The notes under the pieces were generated by a model. The model saw only the letters and a program-made list of their open reading frames with translations, was not told the DNA's origin and ran no database searches. The translations under genes were made by a program, and so were the position numbers. Below are positions 8,170-16,304 of a stretch of DNA of 34,167 nt, in pieces. Every line of letters begins with the position of its first letter. Position 1 is the stretch's first letter. Origin of the DNA: Actinomyces sp. ICM47 (GTDB lineage: Bacteria > Actinomycetota > Actinomycetes > Actinomycetales > Actinomycetaceae); contig NZ_ALCA01000106.1 in assembly GCF_000278725.1 (NCBI RefSeq), positions 1 to 34,167 on the forward strand, given 5' to 3'.

Positions 8170-9065
8170 CCACCGCTACCGCAACCCCCGATGCGCCCGC
8201 GAAGGCGCCCGCCGCCCGCAAGTCGACCAAACTCCAGGGTCTACAGGTTTTCATGGAGAACAAGCTCGCCGTCTTCGGCGTCTGCCTGCTGCTGATTCTG
8301 CTGGCATTCTCCTTCATCGGCCCCATGTTCTATGTGACCGACCAGATTCACACCGACCTGTCCATCTCTCAGATGGAACCATCGGTCGAGCATCCGCTCG
8401 GCACGGATATGGTCGGCTACGACCAGCTCGGACGCCTCATGAAGGGCGGCCAGACCTCGATCATCGTCGGCTTGTTCGCCGGCATCATCGCGACCACGAT
8501 CGGCACCCTGTACGGCGCGATCGCAGGCTTCGTCGGTGGTTGGATCGACGCGATCATGATGCGTATCGTTGACGCGCTCATGTCCGTGCCCGTCCTGTTC
8601 CTCTTCATGCTCATCGCCACGATGATCCCTCCGACGGTCCCCGTCCTGATCATCATCATGTCGGCCCTGTCCTGGCTGGGAACATCCCGACTCATCCGAG
8701 GCGAGGCCCTGTCCCTGCGCACACGCGAGTACGTCGTCGCGATGCGTGGCATGGGCGGGTCGATGCCCCGAGCAATCCGCACACACATCGTGCGTAACAC
8801 GATCGGTACCGTCATCGTCAACGCGACCTTCCAGGTCGCCGACGCAGTCCTCTACGTCGCCTACCTGTCGTTCCTTGGTCTGGGCGCGCAGCCTCCCGCC
8901 ACCGACTGGGGAGCCATGCTCTCCAACAGCCAGTCGCACGTCTACTCGGGCAACTGGTGGCTGCTCTACCCGCCGGGCGTCCTCATTATTCTGCTGGTTC
9001 TGTCGTTCAACTTCATTGGCGACGGCCTGCGTGACGCCTTCGAAGTTCGACTGCGCAAGAGGTGA
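8166..9065 (+). CDS. ABC transporter permease, DppC/OppC type
   Basis: A 299-residue second permease. The cytoplasmic N-terminus is alanine-rich (AKAPAARK), then comes the first helix and the typical external segment HPLGTDMVGYDQLGRLMKGG seen in DppC proteins. The EAA loop is EYVVAMRGMGGSMPRAIRTH. The C-terminus has the usual NFIGDGLRDAFEVRLRKR ending. It forms the heterodimeric channel with the preceding gene and overlaps it by 4 nt. The ATPase gene follows 8 nt after the stop. Confidence 0.94.
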   Translation: MTTATATPDAPAKAPAARKSTKLQGLQVFMENKLAVFGVCLLLILLAFSFIGPMFYVTDQIHTDLSISQMEPSVEHPLGTDMVGYDQLGRLMKGGQTSIIVGLFAGIIATTIGTLYGAIAGFVGGWIDAIMMRIVDALMSVPVLFLFMLIATMIPPTVPVLIIIMSALSWLGTSRLIRGEALSLRTREYVVAMRGMGGSMPRAIRTHIVRNTIGTVIVNATFQVADAVLYVAYLSFLGLGAQPPATDWGAMLSNSQSHVYSGNWWLLYPPGVLIILLVLSFNFIGDGLRDAFEVRLRKR

Positions 9066-9073
9066 GAAGAACT

Positions 9074-11134
9074 ATGTCTAACTCTCCGCTCCTGGACATC
9101 CGGGACCTCCACACTGACATTGAGATCCGCTCCGGCGTGGTCCACGCCCTCTCCGGTGTCGACCTGCACGTTAACCCGGGCGAAACCCTGGGCATCGTGG
9201 GTGAATCCGGCTCCGGTAAGACGATGACCGCCCTGTCCCTCATGGGTCTGCTCCCCCAGGGAGGCTCAGTCTCCTCCGGCCAGATCATTCTGGACGGACA
9301 GGACCTGACGAAGCTTGCGCTGAAGGAGAAGCGCAAGCTGCGCGGCACGAAGGTCGGCATGATCTTCCAGGATCCGCTCACGTCCCTGAACCCGACCATG
9401 AAGATCGGCCTTCAGGTGTGCGAGCCGCTGCGCGTTCACGAGAAGCTCTCCAAGAAGGAAGCTCTCGAACGGGCCGTCGAGATCCTTAAACGTGTGGGTA
9501 TGCCTCGCCCCGAGGTGGTCATTAACAACTACCCGCACCAGCTCTCGGGCGGTATGCGTCAGCGCGTCATGATCGCCATGGCCCTCGTCTGCAAGCCGCG
9601 CATCCTGATCGCCGACGAACCGACGACGGCTCTCGACGTGACGACGCAGATGCAGATCCTCGACCTCATCGACGAGCTGCGCGACGAGTACCAGATGGGC
9701 GTCATCCTCATCACCCACGACCTGGGCGTCGTCGCCGGGCACACGGATCGTGTGGCCGTCATGTACGCCGGTCGCATCGTGGAGACGGCTCCGACGAAGA
9801 CGCTGTTTACCGAGCCGAAGCACCGCTACACGAGTTCGCTCATGGCTGCTCTGCCCGAGCGCGCTCTGGCCGCCGGCACGAAGCTCTTCTCGATCCCGGG
9901 TGCTCCCCCGTCGCTAACTAACTTGCCGGTGGGCTGCCGGTTTGCGGCCCGCTGCCTGTGGGCAACCGACGAGTGCCGCGCGGGCTACCCGGACCTGAGT
10001 GGGGACGACGCCCACACCTTCTCGTGCTTCCACCCGGTACAGGAGGGTGACGAGTCTCCCGCGGCTCTGCAGGCAAAGCTCGACACGCAGAAGAACGGGG
10101 ACGAGGCCGGGGCGCAGCAGGCCCCGCTGGTGTCCTCGGAGGTCCTGCTCGACGTCAAGGAGGCCTCGCGCGAGTACGAGTCGGCCGGTTCCGGCTTCTT
10201 CAAGCGCGACAAGGGCGTTGTCTCCGCCGTGGACCGCGTGTCGATTACCGTCAAGAAGGGCGAGACCTACGGCCTCGTGGGCGAATCGGGTTGCGGCAAG
10301 TCGACGATGGGCCGACTCATCGCGGGTCTTGAGCGGCCCTCGAGTGGTGCCATCGAGCTGGATGGGCGCGACCTGGCCACGCTCAAGGGCCGTGACGCGG
10401 TGACGATCCACCGCGACGTGCAGATGATGTTCCAGGACTCCTATGCGGCCATGGATCCGCGCATGCGCATCGACCAGATCCTGGCCGAGCCGATGAGCAT
10501 CCAGAAGACTGGGAACGCTCGCCAGATCGCCGAGCGCATCATGGAGATCATCGAGCAGGTCGGCCTGACCGAAGAAATCCTGGACCGCTACCCCCACGAG
10601 TTCTCGGGTGGACAGCTCCAGCGCATCGGTTTTGCCCGCTCGCTGACCCTAGCACCCGACTTGATCGTCGCCGACGAGCCGGTCTCCGCTTTGGACGTGT
10701 CCGTCCAGGCGCAGGTTCTTAACCTCATGAAGGATCTGCAGGCTGAGCTGGGCCTGTCCTACCTGTTCATCAGCCACGACCTAGCGGTCGTGCAGTACAT
10801 GGCGGACCGCATCGGCGTCATGTATCTGGGCCGCATCGTCGAGGAGGGACCGGCGAAGGAGGTGGTCGAGAATCCGAAGCATCCCTACACGAAGGCGCTG
10901 ATCGACTCGATCCCCGTCCCCGACCCCGAATTCTCCCACGACGACCGGGCCATCAAGCTGACCGGCGAGCCTCCGAGCGCCGTCAACCCGCCCGAGGGTT
11001 GCCGTTTCCGCCCGCGCTGTCCCTTCGCTGGCGAGGAGTGCAAGATCCAGCCCGCTCTCACGGATGAGCGTCACCGCGTGGCGTGCCACCATCCGCTCCT
11101 TCAGATTCGCAAGAGGGAAGAGGTGGGCGCGTAA
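9074..11134 (+). CDS. Fused two-domain oligopeptide ABC ATPase (DppD-DppF)
   Basis: A 686-residue protein in which the two ATPases that are usually separate (OppD and OppF) form one chain. The first domain has Walker A GESGSGKT (43-50), signature LSGGMRQR and Walker B ILIADEPTTALD. It is followed by the oligopeptide-type C-terminal extension with a cysteine cluster (GCRFAARCLWATDEC). The second domain has GESGCGKS (403-410), FSGGQLQR, LIVADEPVSALD and its own extension with GCRFRPRCPFAGEEC. The four cysteines in each extension resemble the iron-sulfur site reported in some Opp ATPases. The ATG at 9074 has AGAGGTGAG upstream; a GTG at 9062 overlapping the permease stop is less likely. All catalytic motifs look intact in both halves. 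It energizes the transporter encoded by the three genes before it. Confidence 0.94.
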   Translation: MSNSPLLDIRDLHTDIEIRSGVVHALSGVDLHVNPGETLGIVGESGSGKTMTALSLMGLLPQGGSVSSGQIILDGQDLTKLALKEKRKLRGTKVGMIFQDPLTSLNPTMKIGLQVCEPLRVHEKLSKKEALERAVEILKRVGMPRPEVVINNYPHQLSGGMRQRVMIAMALVCKPRILIADEPTTALDVTTQMQILDLIDELRDEYQMGVILITHDLGVVAGHTDRVAVMYAGRIVETAPTKTLFTEPKHRYTSSLMAALPERALAAGTKLFSIPGAPPSLTNLPVGCRFAARCLWATDECRAGYPDLSGDDAHTFSCFHPVQEGDESPAALQAKLDTQKNGDEAGAQQAPLVSSEVLLDVKEASREYESAGSGFFKRDKGVVSAVDRVSITVKKGETYGLVGESGCGKSTMGRLIAGLERPSSGAIELDGRDLATLKGRDAVTIHRDVQMMFQDSYAAMDPRMRIDQILAEPMSIQKTGNARQIAERIMEIIEQVGLTEEILDRYPHEFSGGQLQRIGFARSLTLAPDLIVADEPVSALDVSVQAQVLNLMKDLQAELGLSYLFISHDLAVVQYMADRIGVMYLGRIVEEGPAKEVVENPKHPYTKALIDSIPVPDPEFSHDDRAIKLTGEPPSAVNPPEGCRFRPRCPFAGEECKIQPALTDERHRVACHHPLLQIRKREEVGA

Positions 11135-11165
11135 GCACATAGTCGTCTGATCTACTCCAGGGGAC

Positions 11166-11196
11166 GCCCCCGGCCCGATTCGCTCGGGCCGGGGGC
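11166..11196 (+). terminator. Hairpin terminator of the oligopeptide ABC operon
   Basis: Perfect 13-bp arms GCCCCCGGCCCGA (11166-11178) and TCGGGCCGGGGGC (11184-11196) enclose a 5-nt loop, 31 nt after the ATPase stop. No T-tract follows, which is common in high-GC actinobacteria. Confidence 0.75.
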
Positions 11197-11232
11197 AATC
11201 GTATGCCTCCCCTGCTGCAAGGCGGGCGCGTA

Positions 11233-11272
11233 TACCTGTGGGGCACGACCGAGTGGTCGTGCCCCACAGGTA
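11233..11272 (-). terminator. Hairpin terminator of the HU gene
   Basis: Perfect 18-bp arms starting TACCTGTGGGG (11233-11250) and ending CCCCACAGGTA (11255-11272) enclose a GAGT loop, 18 nt past the HU stop on the minus strand. It sits back to back with the terminator of the convergent transporter operon. Confidence 0.75.
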
Positions 11273-11290
11273 ATGCGTTGGGTTAGCGCG

Positions 11291-11572
11291 TCACTTGGAG
11301 ACGGCCTTCTTCAGCGTGGAGCCAGCGGAGAGCTTGACGCCGTAGCCAGCGGGGATCTTGATCTCTTCACCGGTGCGGGGGTTACGGCCCGTGCGAGCGG
11401 CGCGCTCGACGCGCTCGACGGAGAGGAGGCCGGTGACCTTGACGGCCTCGCCCTTAGCCAGGGACTCAACGAGGACAGCCTGGAACGCGGCCAGGGCCTC
11501 GTCGGCCTTCGCCTTGGTCAGGTCGGCGCGTTCGGCAATCTGAGCGACAAGCTCGGTACGGTTCACGGACAT
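11291..11572 (-). CDS. hup: HU family DNA-binding protein
   Basis: A 93-residue histone-like protein that bends and compacts DNA, working as a dimer in the nucleoid. The N-terminal MSVNRTELVAQIAERADLTK helix-turn region and the family signature GRNPRTGEEIKIPA (about residues 62-75), which forms the start of the DNA-gripping arm, are intact, and the length is normal. It lacks the long lysine/alanine-rich C-terminal tail of mycobacterial and streptomycete HU proteins. A GAGG ribosome site lies shortly before the ATG. It is a single-gene unit that converges with the oligopeptide transporter operon. The 350-nt AT-richer region upstream contains two palindromes that could regulate it. Confidence 0.95.
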   Translation of the reverse strand: MSVNRTELVAQIAERADLTKAKADEALAAFQAVLVESLAKGEAVKVTGLLSVERVERAARTGRNPRTGEEIKIPAGYGVKLSAGSTLKKAVSK

Positions 11573-11926
11573 TGAGAAACCTCATTCCTGTTCGTTCTTT
11601 GGTTACCACTGTCGTGGCCACGAATGACACAGTACGAAATCTCCGACGATTTCGCCGAGTTTAGGGCCATATTTCGCGGATTTCACGAAAATTGCCCGCA
11701 TTTCAGCCCAGAAATGTACATTTCTGTATTGCACATCACACAAACTTCTCAGCCGTTCAGCGCTCACCCGCCTCCAAACGCGCTATCACCGGCGCATTTT
11801 TCGGTAAGGACAGGAGTCCTATTGAATGACGAAACAATCTAGACGGTGCACGTGACAAACACGCACGGCACACGCACCCAGATGGACCCGTGAGGCGGCA
11901 CGCGCGCAGGAGCACCTCAATCAGCA
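11573..11926. promoter_or_regulatory. HU upstream region with two palindromes
   Basis: No gene is supported here. An inverted repeat CGAAATC/GATTTCG with a 6-nt spacer lies at 11635-11654. A perfect 18-bp palindrome CAGAAATGTACATTTCTG lies at 11709-11726, about 137 nt upstream of the HU start. The stretch is much richer in A and T than its surroundings, as expected for a strong promoter region. A plus-strand open frame at 11624-11842 has no ribosome site and odd composition, so it is not called. Confidence 0.4.
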
Positions 11927-11962
11927 AGGGTGGGGAGCAGCCTGTCGGCCACTCCCCACCCT
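11927..11962 (-). terminator. Hairpin terminator of the monosaccharide ABC operon
   Basis: Arms AGGGTGGGGAG (11927-11937) and CTCCCCACCCT (11952-11962) form an 11-bp stem with a 14-nt loop, 20 nt downstream of the permease stop on the minus strand. The following bases on that strand (TGCTGATT) are only mildly T-rich. Confidence 0.7.
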
Positions 11963-11982
11963 GATGACTCGCGTCCGCACCC

Positions 11983-13158
11983 TCACGCGGAGGCGCGCTG
12001 CTTGTTCCACACGTCGAACGCAACCGCCAGGAGCAGGACTGCTCCCTTGACGATCTGTTGGGTGGAGGTAGAGGCACCCATGAGCTGCATACCATTGGAC
12101 ATGACGGCCATGATGAGGCCGCCGATGAGGGCACCCGAGAGACGTCCAATACCACCGGTCGTCGACGCCCCGCCAATGAAGCACGCGGCAATCGCGTCGA
12201 GCTCGAACATGTTGCCGGCCGAGGGCTGCGCGCCGTTCATACGGGCCGAGTAGACGACGCCAGCAACGCCCGCGAGGAAGCCCATGTTGACGTAGCACCA
12301 GAAGGTGACCTTCTTGACATTGATGCCCGACAGAGCCGCCGCGGACTTATTGCCGCCGATCGCGTACACATCGCGGCCGAACATCGTCGAGGAGGCGATG
12401 GTCCCGAAGACGAGCACGAGGATTGCCAGGAGAATCAGAACGATGGGCAGGCCGCGCTCGATGGAGAGCTTGTAGGCGAACCACATGACGACGATGCCGA
12501 TGACAACGATCTTCGCGATGAAGAGCCACATGGCTTCGACGGCCTGATTGTAGGAGATACGTGCGCGGCGGGTGCGCAGCTGCTGGTAGGCGAAGCCAGC
12601 CACGCCGATGCCGAAGATCACCAGGGTGAAGACGTCGAAGCCGTTACCGCCCAGAAGGCCATTGAGGAAGCCATTGGCGATGTTGTAGTAGCCCTTGGGG
12701 AAGGGAGAGAGCGAGACATTGTCGAGAATCTGGTAGGTCAGGCCGCGAAAGAGGAGCATGCCGGCCAGCGTGACGATGAAGCCAGGGATACCCACGTAGG
12801 CGACCCAGAAGCCCTGGAAAGCTCCGATCAAGATACCCATGACGAGGGCGGCGATTACGCCAACCCACCAGGGGTAGCCGTGCCTGATGACGAGAGCACC
12901 GCTGAGTGCACCCGTCACGGCCACGACCGAGCCGACGGAGAGGTCGATCTGAGCCAGGACGATGACGAAGAGCATGCCGATCGCGAGGATCAGGATGTAG
13001 GAGTACTGCAAGACGATGTTCGTCAGGTTGCCCGACGAGAGGAAGGTGTCGGGGTTGAACGCCCAGAACAGGGCGACAATGGCGACGAACGCAATGAAGA
13101 TGCCGCCCTGACGCAGGTTGGCCTTCAGCGTGTCAACCAGGCTGATTTCGGCGGTCAT
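11983..13158 (-). CDS. mmsB: Monosaccharide ABC transporter permease, MmsB/GguB type
   Basis: A 391-residue polytopic membrane protein of the ribose/xylose-type permease family (branched-chain/ribose class). About ten hydrophobic segments are visible, with family motifs LAQIDLSVGSVVAVTGALSG near the N-terminal third and YAIGGNKSAAALSGINV and SARMNGAQPSAGNMFELDAI further on. The start is the ATG at 13158, which overlaps the ATPase stop by 4 nt (ATGA). An open frame continues upstream to 13749, but only as a shadow of the ATPase gene. Length and order (binding protein, ATPase, permease) match ChvE-MmsA-MmsB systems that import arabinose, galactose, glucose or xylose. A hairpin terminator follows. 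Confidence 0.93.
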   Translation of the reverse strand: MTAEISLVDTLKANLRQGGIFIAFVAIVALFWAFNPDTFLSSGNLTNIVLQYSYILILAIGMLFVIVLAQIDLSVGSVVAVTGALSGALVIRHGYPWWVGVIAALVMGILIGAFQGFWVAYVGIPGFIVTLAGMLLFRGLTYQILDNVSLSPFPKGYYNIANGFLNGLLGGNGFDVFTLVIFGIGVAGFAYQQLRTRRARISYNQAVEAMWLFIAKIVVIGIVVMWFAYKLSIERGLPIVLILLAILVLVFGTIASSTMFGRDVYAIGGNKSAAALSGINVKKVTFWCYVNMGFLAGVAGVVYSARMNGAQPSAGNMFELDAIAACFIGGASTTGGIGRLSGALIGGLIMAVMSNGMQLMGASTSTQQIVKGAVLLLAVAFDVWNKQRASA

Positions 13159-14702
13159 TTCTGCTCCTCCCTTGCGGGTTCGATAGTCATGAGTTCCATG
13201 AGGTTTTCCTGTGTGGCGTCGTCGGCCTTGACCTCGCCGGTGATGTGACCGTACGCCAGGGTGTAGATGCGGTCCGAGACGCCGAGGATTTCCTCGAGTT
13301 CGGAGGAGATGACGATGACGGCTTTGCCTTCTTCGACCATCTTGTTGATGAGGGTGTAGATCTCGAACTTCGCGCCGACATCGATACCGCGCGTGGGTTC
13401 GTCGAGGATGAGAACGTCCGCGTCCGTGTAGAGCCACTTCGACAAAACAACCTTTTGCTGGTTGCCGCCCGAGAGGGATCCGGCCTTTTGGAGGACGGAG
13501 TGAGAGCGGATATTCATTCGCTCCTTGTATTGGGCGGCGACCGCCAGCTCCTTGTGTCCATCGACGAGGCCTCGGCGCGAGAGCTTGAACAGGCCAGCGG
13601 TGGCCACGTTGTGTCGAATGTCGTCGATGAGGTTGAGACCGTACTGCTTGCGATCCTCGGTCGCGTAGGCGATGCCGTTCTTGATTGCGTCCGAGACGTT
13701 CTTGATCGTGATTTCTTTGCCATCCTTGAAGAGCTTGCCCGAGATGCACGTGCCGAAAGAGCGACCAAAAATGCTCATCGCCAGTTCGGTGCGTCCGGCA
13801 CCCATGAGACCAGCGATACCGACGACCTCGCCATGACGCACATTGAAGGAGGCCCCTGAGATCACGACACGCCCCGCCTGAGTCGGGTGGTAAACGGTCC
13901 AGTCTTCCACACGGAAAACCTCCTCGCCGATCTCCACGTTGCGCTCGGGGTAGCGCTGAGTGAGGTCACGGCCCACCATGAGCGAAATGATCTTGCCCTG
14001 CGTGGAAGCGGGGTCCTTCATGTCGATCGTCTCGATCGACTGGCCGTCGCGCAGGATCGTCGTACGGTCGGCGATCTCGGCGATCTCTCCAAGCTTGTGG
14101 GAGATGATGACGATGGAGACGCCCTGATCGCGCAGGCTGCGCACAAGGTCGAGGAGCTGGGCCGAGTCATTGTCGTTGAGGGCGGCGGTGGGCTCGTCGA
14201 GGATGAGCAGACGCACGTCCTTGGACAGCGCCTTACCGATCTCGATGAGCTGCTGTTTGCCCACGCCGAGCGTGCCAACCTGGGTTGTTACGTTTTCCTT
14301 CAGGCCGACCTTTTCCAGGACCTTTTCGGCGCGGTGATTGACCTCGTGCCAGTCGATCAAGCCGAGCTTGCGGGGCTTATCTGCACCCAGGAAGATGTTT
14401 TCTGCGATCGACAGGTAGGGAACGAGGGCCAGCTCCTGGTGGATGATGCCAATACCGAGGGCCTCGGAGTCCTTGATGGAACGGAATTGGACTTCCTTGC
14501 CATCGAAGATGATGGCACCGTCGTACTGCCCATGTGGGTAGACGCCGGAGAGAACCTTCATGAGGGTGGACTTGCCGGCACCGTTTTCACCGCACAGGGC
14601 GTGGACTTCGCCGGAGCGGACATCAAGGTTGACATGCTTGAGGACGGGCACACCATTGAAGCCCTTGTCGATGTCGCGCATTTCCAAAATGTTCTGCGTC
14701 AT
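13155..14702 (-). CDS. mmsA: Monosaccharide ABC transporter ATPase, MmsA/GguA type
   Basis: A 515-residue tandem-domain ATPase of the ribose/galactose/xylose class. The first half has Walker A GENGAGKST (38-46), the Q-loop region GIIHQELALVPYLSIAENIF, and Walker B LLILDEPTAALN. The second half has the family's degenerate Walker A, GLMGAGRTEL with Arg in place of Lys, followed by LSGGNQQKVVLSKWL and VLILDEPTRGIDVG. The degenerate second site is normal for this class and not a sign of decay. It acts at the inner face of the membrane with the permease whose start it overlaps by 4 nt. The binding protein lies 63 nt upstream, with a hairpin between. Confidence 0.94.
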   Translation of the reverse strand: MTQNILEMRDIDKGFNGVPVLKHVNLDVRSGEVHALCGENGAGKSTLMKVLSGVYPHGQYDGAIIFDGKEVQFRSIKDSEALGIGIIHQELALVPYLSIAENIFLGADKPRKLGLIDWHEVNHRAEKVLEKVGLKENVTTQVGTLGVGKQQLIEIGKALSKDVRLLILDEPTAALNDNDSAQLLDLVRSLRDQGVSIVIISHKLGEIAEIADRTTILRDGQSIETIDMKDPASTQGKIISLMVGRDLTQRYPERNVEIGEEVFRVEDWTVYHPTQAGRVVISGASFNVRHGEVVGIAGLMGAGRTELAMSIFGRSFGTCISGKLFKDGKEITIKNVSDAIKNGIAYATEDRKQYGLNLIDDIRHNVATAGLFKLSRRGLVDGHKELAVAAQYKERMNIRSHSVLQKAGSLSGGNQQKVVLSKWLYTDADVLILDEPTRGIDVGAKFEIYTLINKMVEEGKAVIVISSELEEILGVSDRIYTLAYGHITGEVKADDATQENLMELMTIEPAREEQK

Positions 14703-14729
14703 GTTTGCATTCCTCGAATCGGAAGGGGT

Positions 14730-14757
14730 GGGGTGCGGAGCCGATGCCCCGCACCCC
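14730..14757 (-). other. Hairpin between chvE and mmsA
   Basis: Arms GGGGTGCGG (14730-14738) and CCGCACCCC (14749-14757) pair over 9 bp around a 10-nt loop, 8 nt past the binding-protein stop. There is no T-tract on the minus strand. Its placement mirrors the hairpin after the other binding-protein gene at 7150-7191 and suggests mRNA protection or partial termination. Confidence 0.6.
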
Positions 14758-14765
14758 GTCGTCGT

Positions 14766-15947
14766 TTACTTCTTCACGACGCCCGCATCAACGTCGGCTT
14801 GGGTGTAGTAACCGGAGTCGATGAGCTTTTCCTTGAGGTTGTCGGTGTAGATGGTTTCGACCTCGAGCAGGTAGGAGGGCACGACCTTCACGCCGTTGTT
14901 ATAGGTGGTCGTGTCATTGGCCTCGGGTTCGCTGCCCTCAGCCATCGCCTTGATGACCGTCACGGACTGGGCGGCCAGGGTGCGGGTGTCCTTGAAGATG
15001 GTGGATTGCTGGATGCCGTCGTTGATCATCTTGGCGGAGGCGATTTCGGCGTCCTGGCCGGTCACAGCGGGCAGGCCGTCCTTGATGGTAGGGCCGTAGC
15101 CAGCACCCTGGAGGGCTGTGATGATGCCCCGGGAGATGCCATCGAAAGGCGAGAGGACGCCGGCGAGGGGTTCAGAGCCGCCACCGTAGGTCGAGGTCAG
15201 CAGGTCCTCCATGCGCTTCTGGGCGACTTCCTGCTGCCAGCGCAGGATGGCGACCTGGTCGAAGCTGGTCTGTCCGGACTTCACGACGAGAGTGCCGTCG
15301 TCAAGGAAGGGCCTGAGAACGCTCATCGCACCATCGAAGAAGAACTTGGCGTTGTTGTCGTCGGGCGAACCGGCGAAGAGTTCAATGTTGAGCGGACCCT
15401 TGGGGGCGCTATCGAGCTTTTTGCCGTCCTTGTCGGTCAGCCCCAGGCCGTACAGCAGCGCGTTGCCCTGAGCGACACCGACCTTGAAGTTGTCGAAGGA
15501 GACGTAGAAGTCAACGTTTTCATTATCACGAATGAGGCGGTCGTAAGCGATGACCGGGATGTTCTTTGCCCCGGCGGTGTCGAGCTGGCTCGAGAGGGCC
15601 GTGCCGTCGATGGCGGCGATGACCAGCATGGTGGCCCCATTGGTGATCATCTGGTCGATCTGCTGGGTCTGGGTGGGAATGTCATCGTTTGCGAACTGGA
15701 GGTCGACCTCGTATCCGGCCGCTTCGAGGCCCGACTTCACGGCGTTGCCGTCGGCGATCCAGCGCTCGGAGGTCTGGGTCGGCATAGCGACACCAACCTT
15801 GACTGTGCCGCCGTTCGAGGCCGCACCACTATCGGAACCGGTGGCACCACCGGCACCGCCTCCCGCGCATCCGCTCAGTGCAAGGGCACCGGCCGCACAA
15901 GTGGCTGCGACCGTTGCTATCTTTCCAAAGAAACCACGTGTCTTCAT
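14766..15947 (-). CDS. chvE: Monosaccharide-binding lipoprotein, ChvE type
   Basis: A 393-residue periplasmic-binding-protein-type lipoprotein. The signal peptide MKTRGFFGKIATVAATCAAG leads to lipobox LSGC with lipidated Cys27, then a glycine-rich tether. The fold begins VKVGVAMPTQTSERWIADG, and the body carries ChvE-like segments such as IPTQTQQIDQMITNGA, VIAYDRLIRDNENVDFYVSF and VTGQDAEIASAKMI. The ATG at 15947 has AGGAGAT upstream; further open codons to 16007 are not used. It delivers a monosaccharide to the MmsA/MmsB transporter. ChvE relatives bind several aldoses, so the sugar is not certain. Its expression appears to start from the promoter at about 16081-16109 and may have been controlled by the neighbouring, now broken, LacI-type gene. 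Confidence 0.93.
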   Translation of the reverse strand: MKTRGFFGKIATVAATCAAGALALSGCAGGGAGGATGSDSGAASNGGTVKVGVAMPTQTSERWIADGNAVKSGLEAAGYEVDLQFANDDIPTQTQQIDQMITNGATMLVIAAIDGTALSSQLDTAGAKNIPVIAYDRLIRDNENVDFYVSFDNFKVGVAQGNALLYGLGLTDKDGKKLDSAPKGPLNIELFAGSPDDNNAKFFFDGAMSVLRPFLDDGTLVVKSGQTSFDQVAILRWQQEVAQKRMEDLLTSTYGGGSEPLAGVLSPFDGISRGIITALQGAGYGPTIKDGLPAVTGQDAEIASAKMINDGIQQSTIFKDTRTLAAQSVTVIKAMAEGSEPEANDTTTYNNGVKVVPSYLLEVETIYTDNLKEKLIDSGYYTQADVDAGVVKK

Positions 15948-16080
15948 GGAATATCTCCTGTTTATTGCCTCGACATCGCTGTCGATGGGCATCACGTCTC
16001 CACACATCCGTCGTGCGGTCTGACGGCTTTACGATATGAGAGGAATGTCACCTACACCATGCCCAATCGATAACAGTCCA

Positions 16081-16109
16081 ATAACAATTGTTAACGTTCA
16101 CATTCTCAA
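16081..16109 (-). promoter_or_regulatory. Promoter and LacI-type operator of the monosaccharide operon
   Basis: Read on the minus strand, -35 TTGAGA (16104-16109) and -10 TGTTAT (16081-16086) are separated by exactly 17 nt. The spacer holds TGTTAACGTTCACA (plus strand, 16089-16102), a near-perfect palindrome with a CG centre typical of LacI-family operators. A perfect 12-bp palindrome TAACAATTGTTA (16082-16093) overlaps the -10. This would give a leader of about 125 nt before chvE. The operator lies between -35 and -10, which fits repression. Identification is by pattern only. Confidence 0.55.
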
Positions 16110-16304
16110 GAACTGCCATATACATAAAAGAAACGCTGGGAAACGCATGAATTTATCGCCGTACATTCCTGCCGTGACAAAATGTGACATTCCTTCGACA
16201 AAGCGGAAGCCATCGTGTCAGACGTGGCGACGATGCAGAGCTCATCAGGACCGCAGTCTTCCAGTCATCCTCAATACCGAAGTCCGAGCTAGCCACGTGT
16301 TGAC
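16110..16304. other. Gene-poor stretch upstream of the chvE promoter
   Basis: No supported gene, hairpin or repeat was seen here. A plus-strand open frame at 16036-16320 crosses the chvE promoter and has no ribosome site, so it is not called. Confidence 0.5.

Noticed and set aside
11624..11842. A 72-codon plus-strand open frame upstream of HU
   Set aside because: No ribosome site, low GC at third positions, and it crosses the palindromes.
13187..13450. Degenerate Walker A in the second half of MmsA as a sign of gene decay
   Set aside because: Replacement of the lysine in the second nucleotide-binding site is normal for ribose/galactose-class ATPases.
13159..13749. N-terminal extension of the monosaccharide permease
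   Set aside because: The extension is Arg/His-rich and overlaps the ATPase gene in another frame. The ATG at 13158 with a 4-nt overlap gives a normal permease.
13887..16073. A 728-codon plus-strand open frame opposite mmsA and chvE
   Set aside because: It spans two well-supported genes and their intergenic hairpin on the other strand and has no family motifs.
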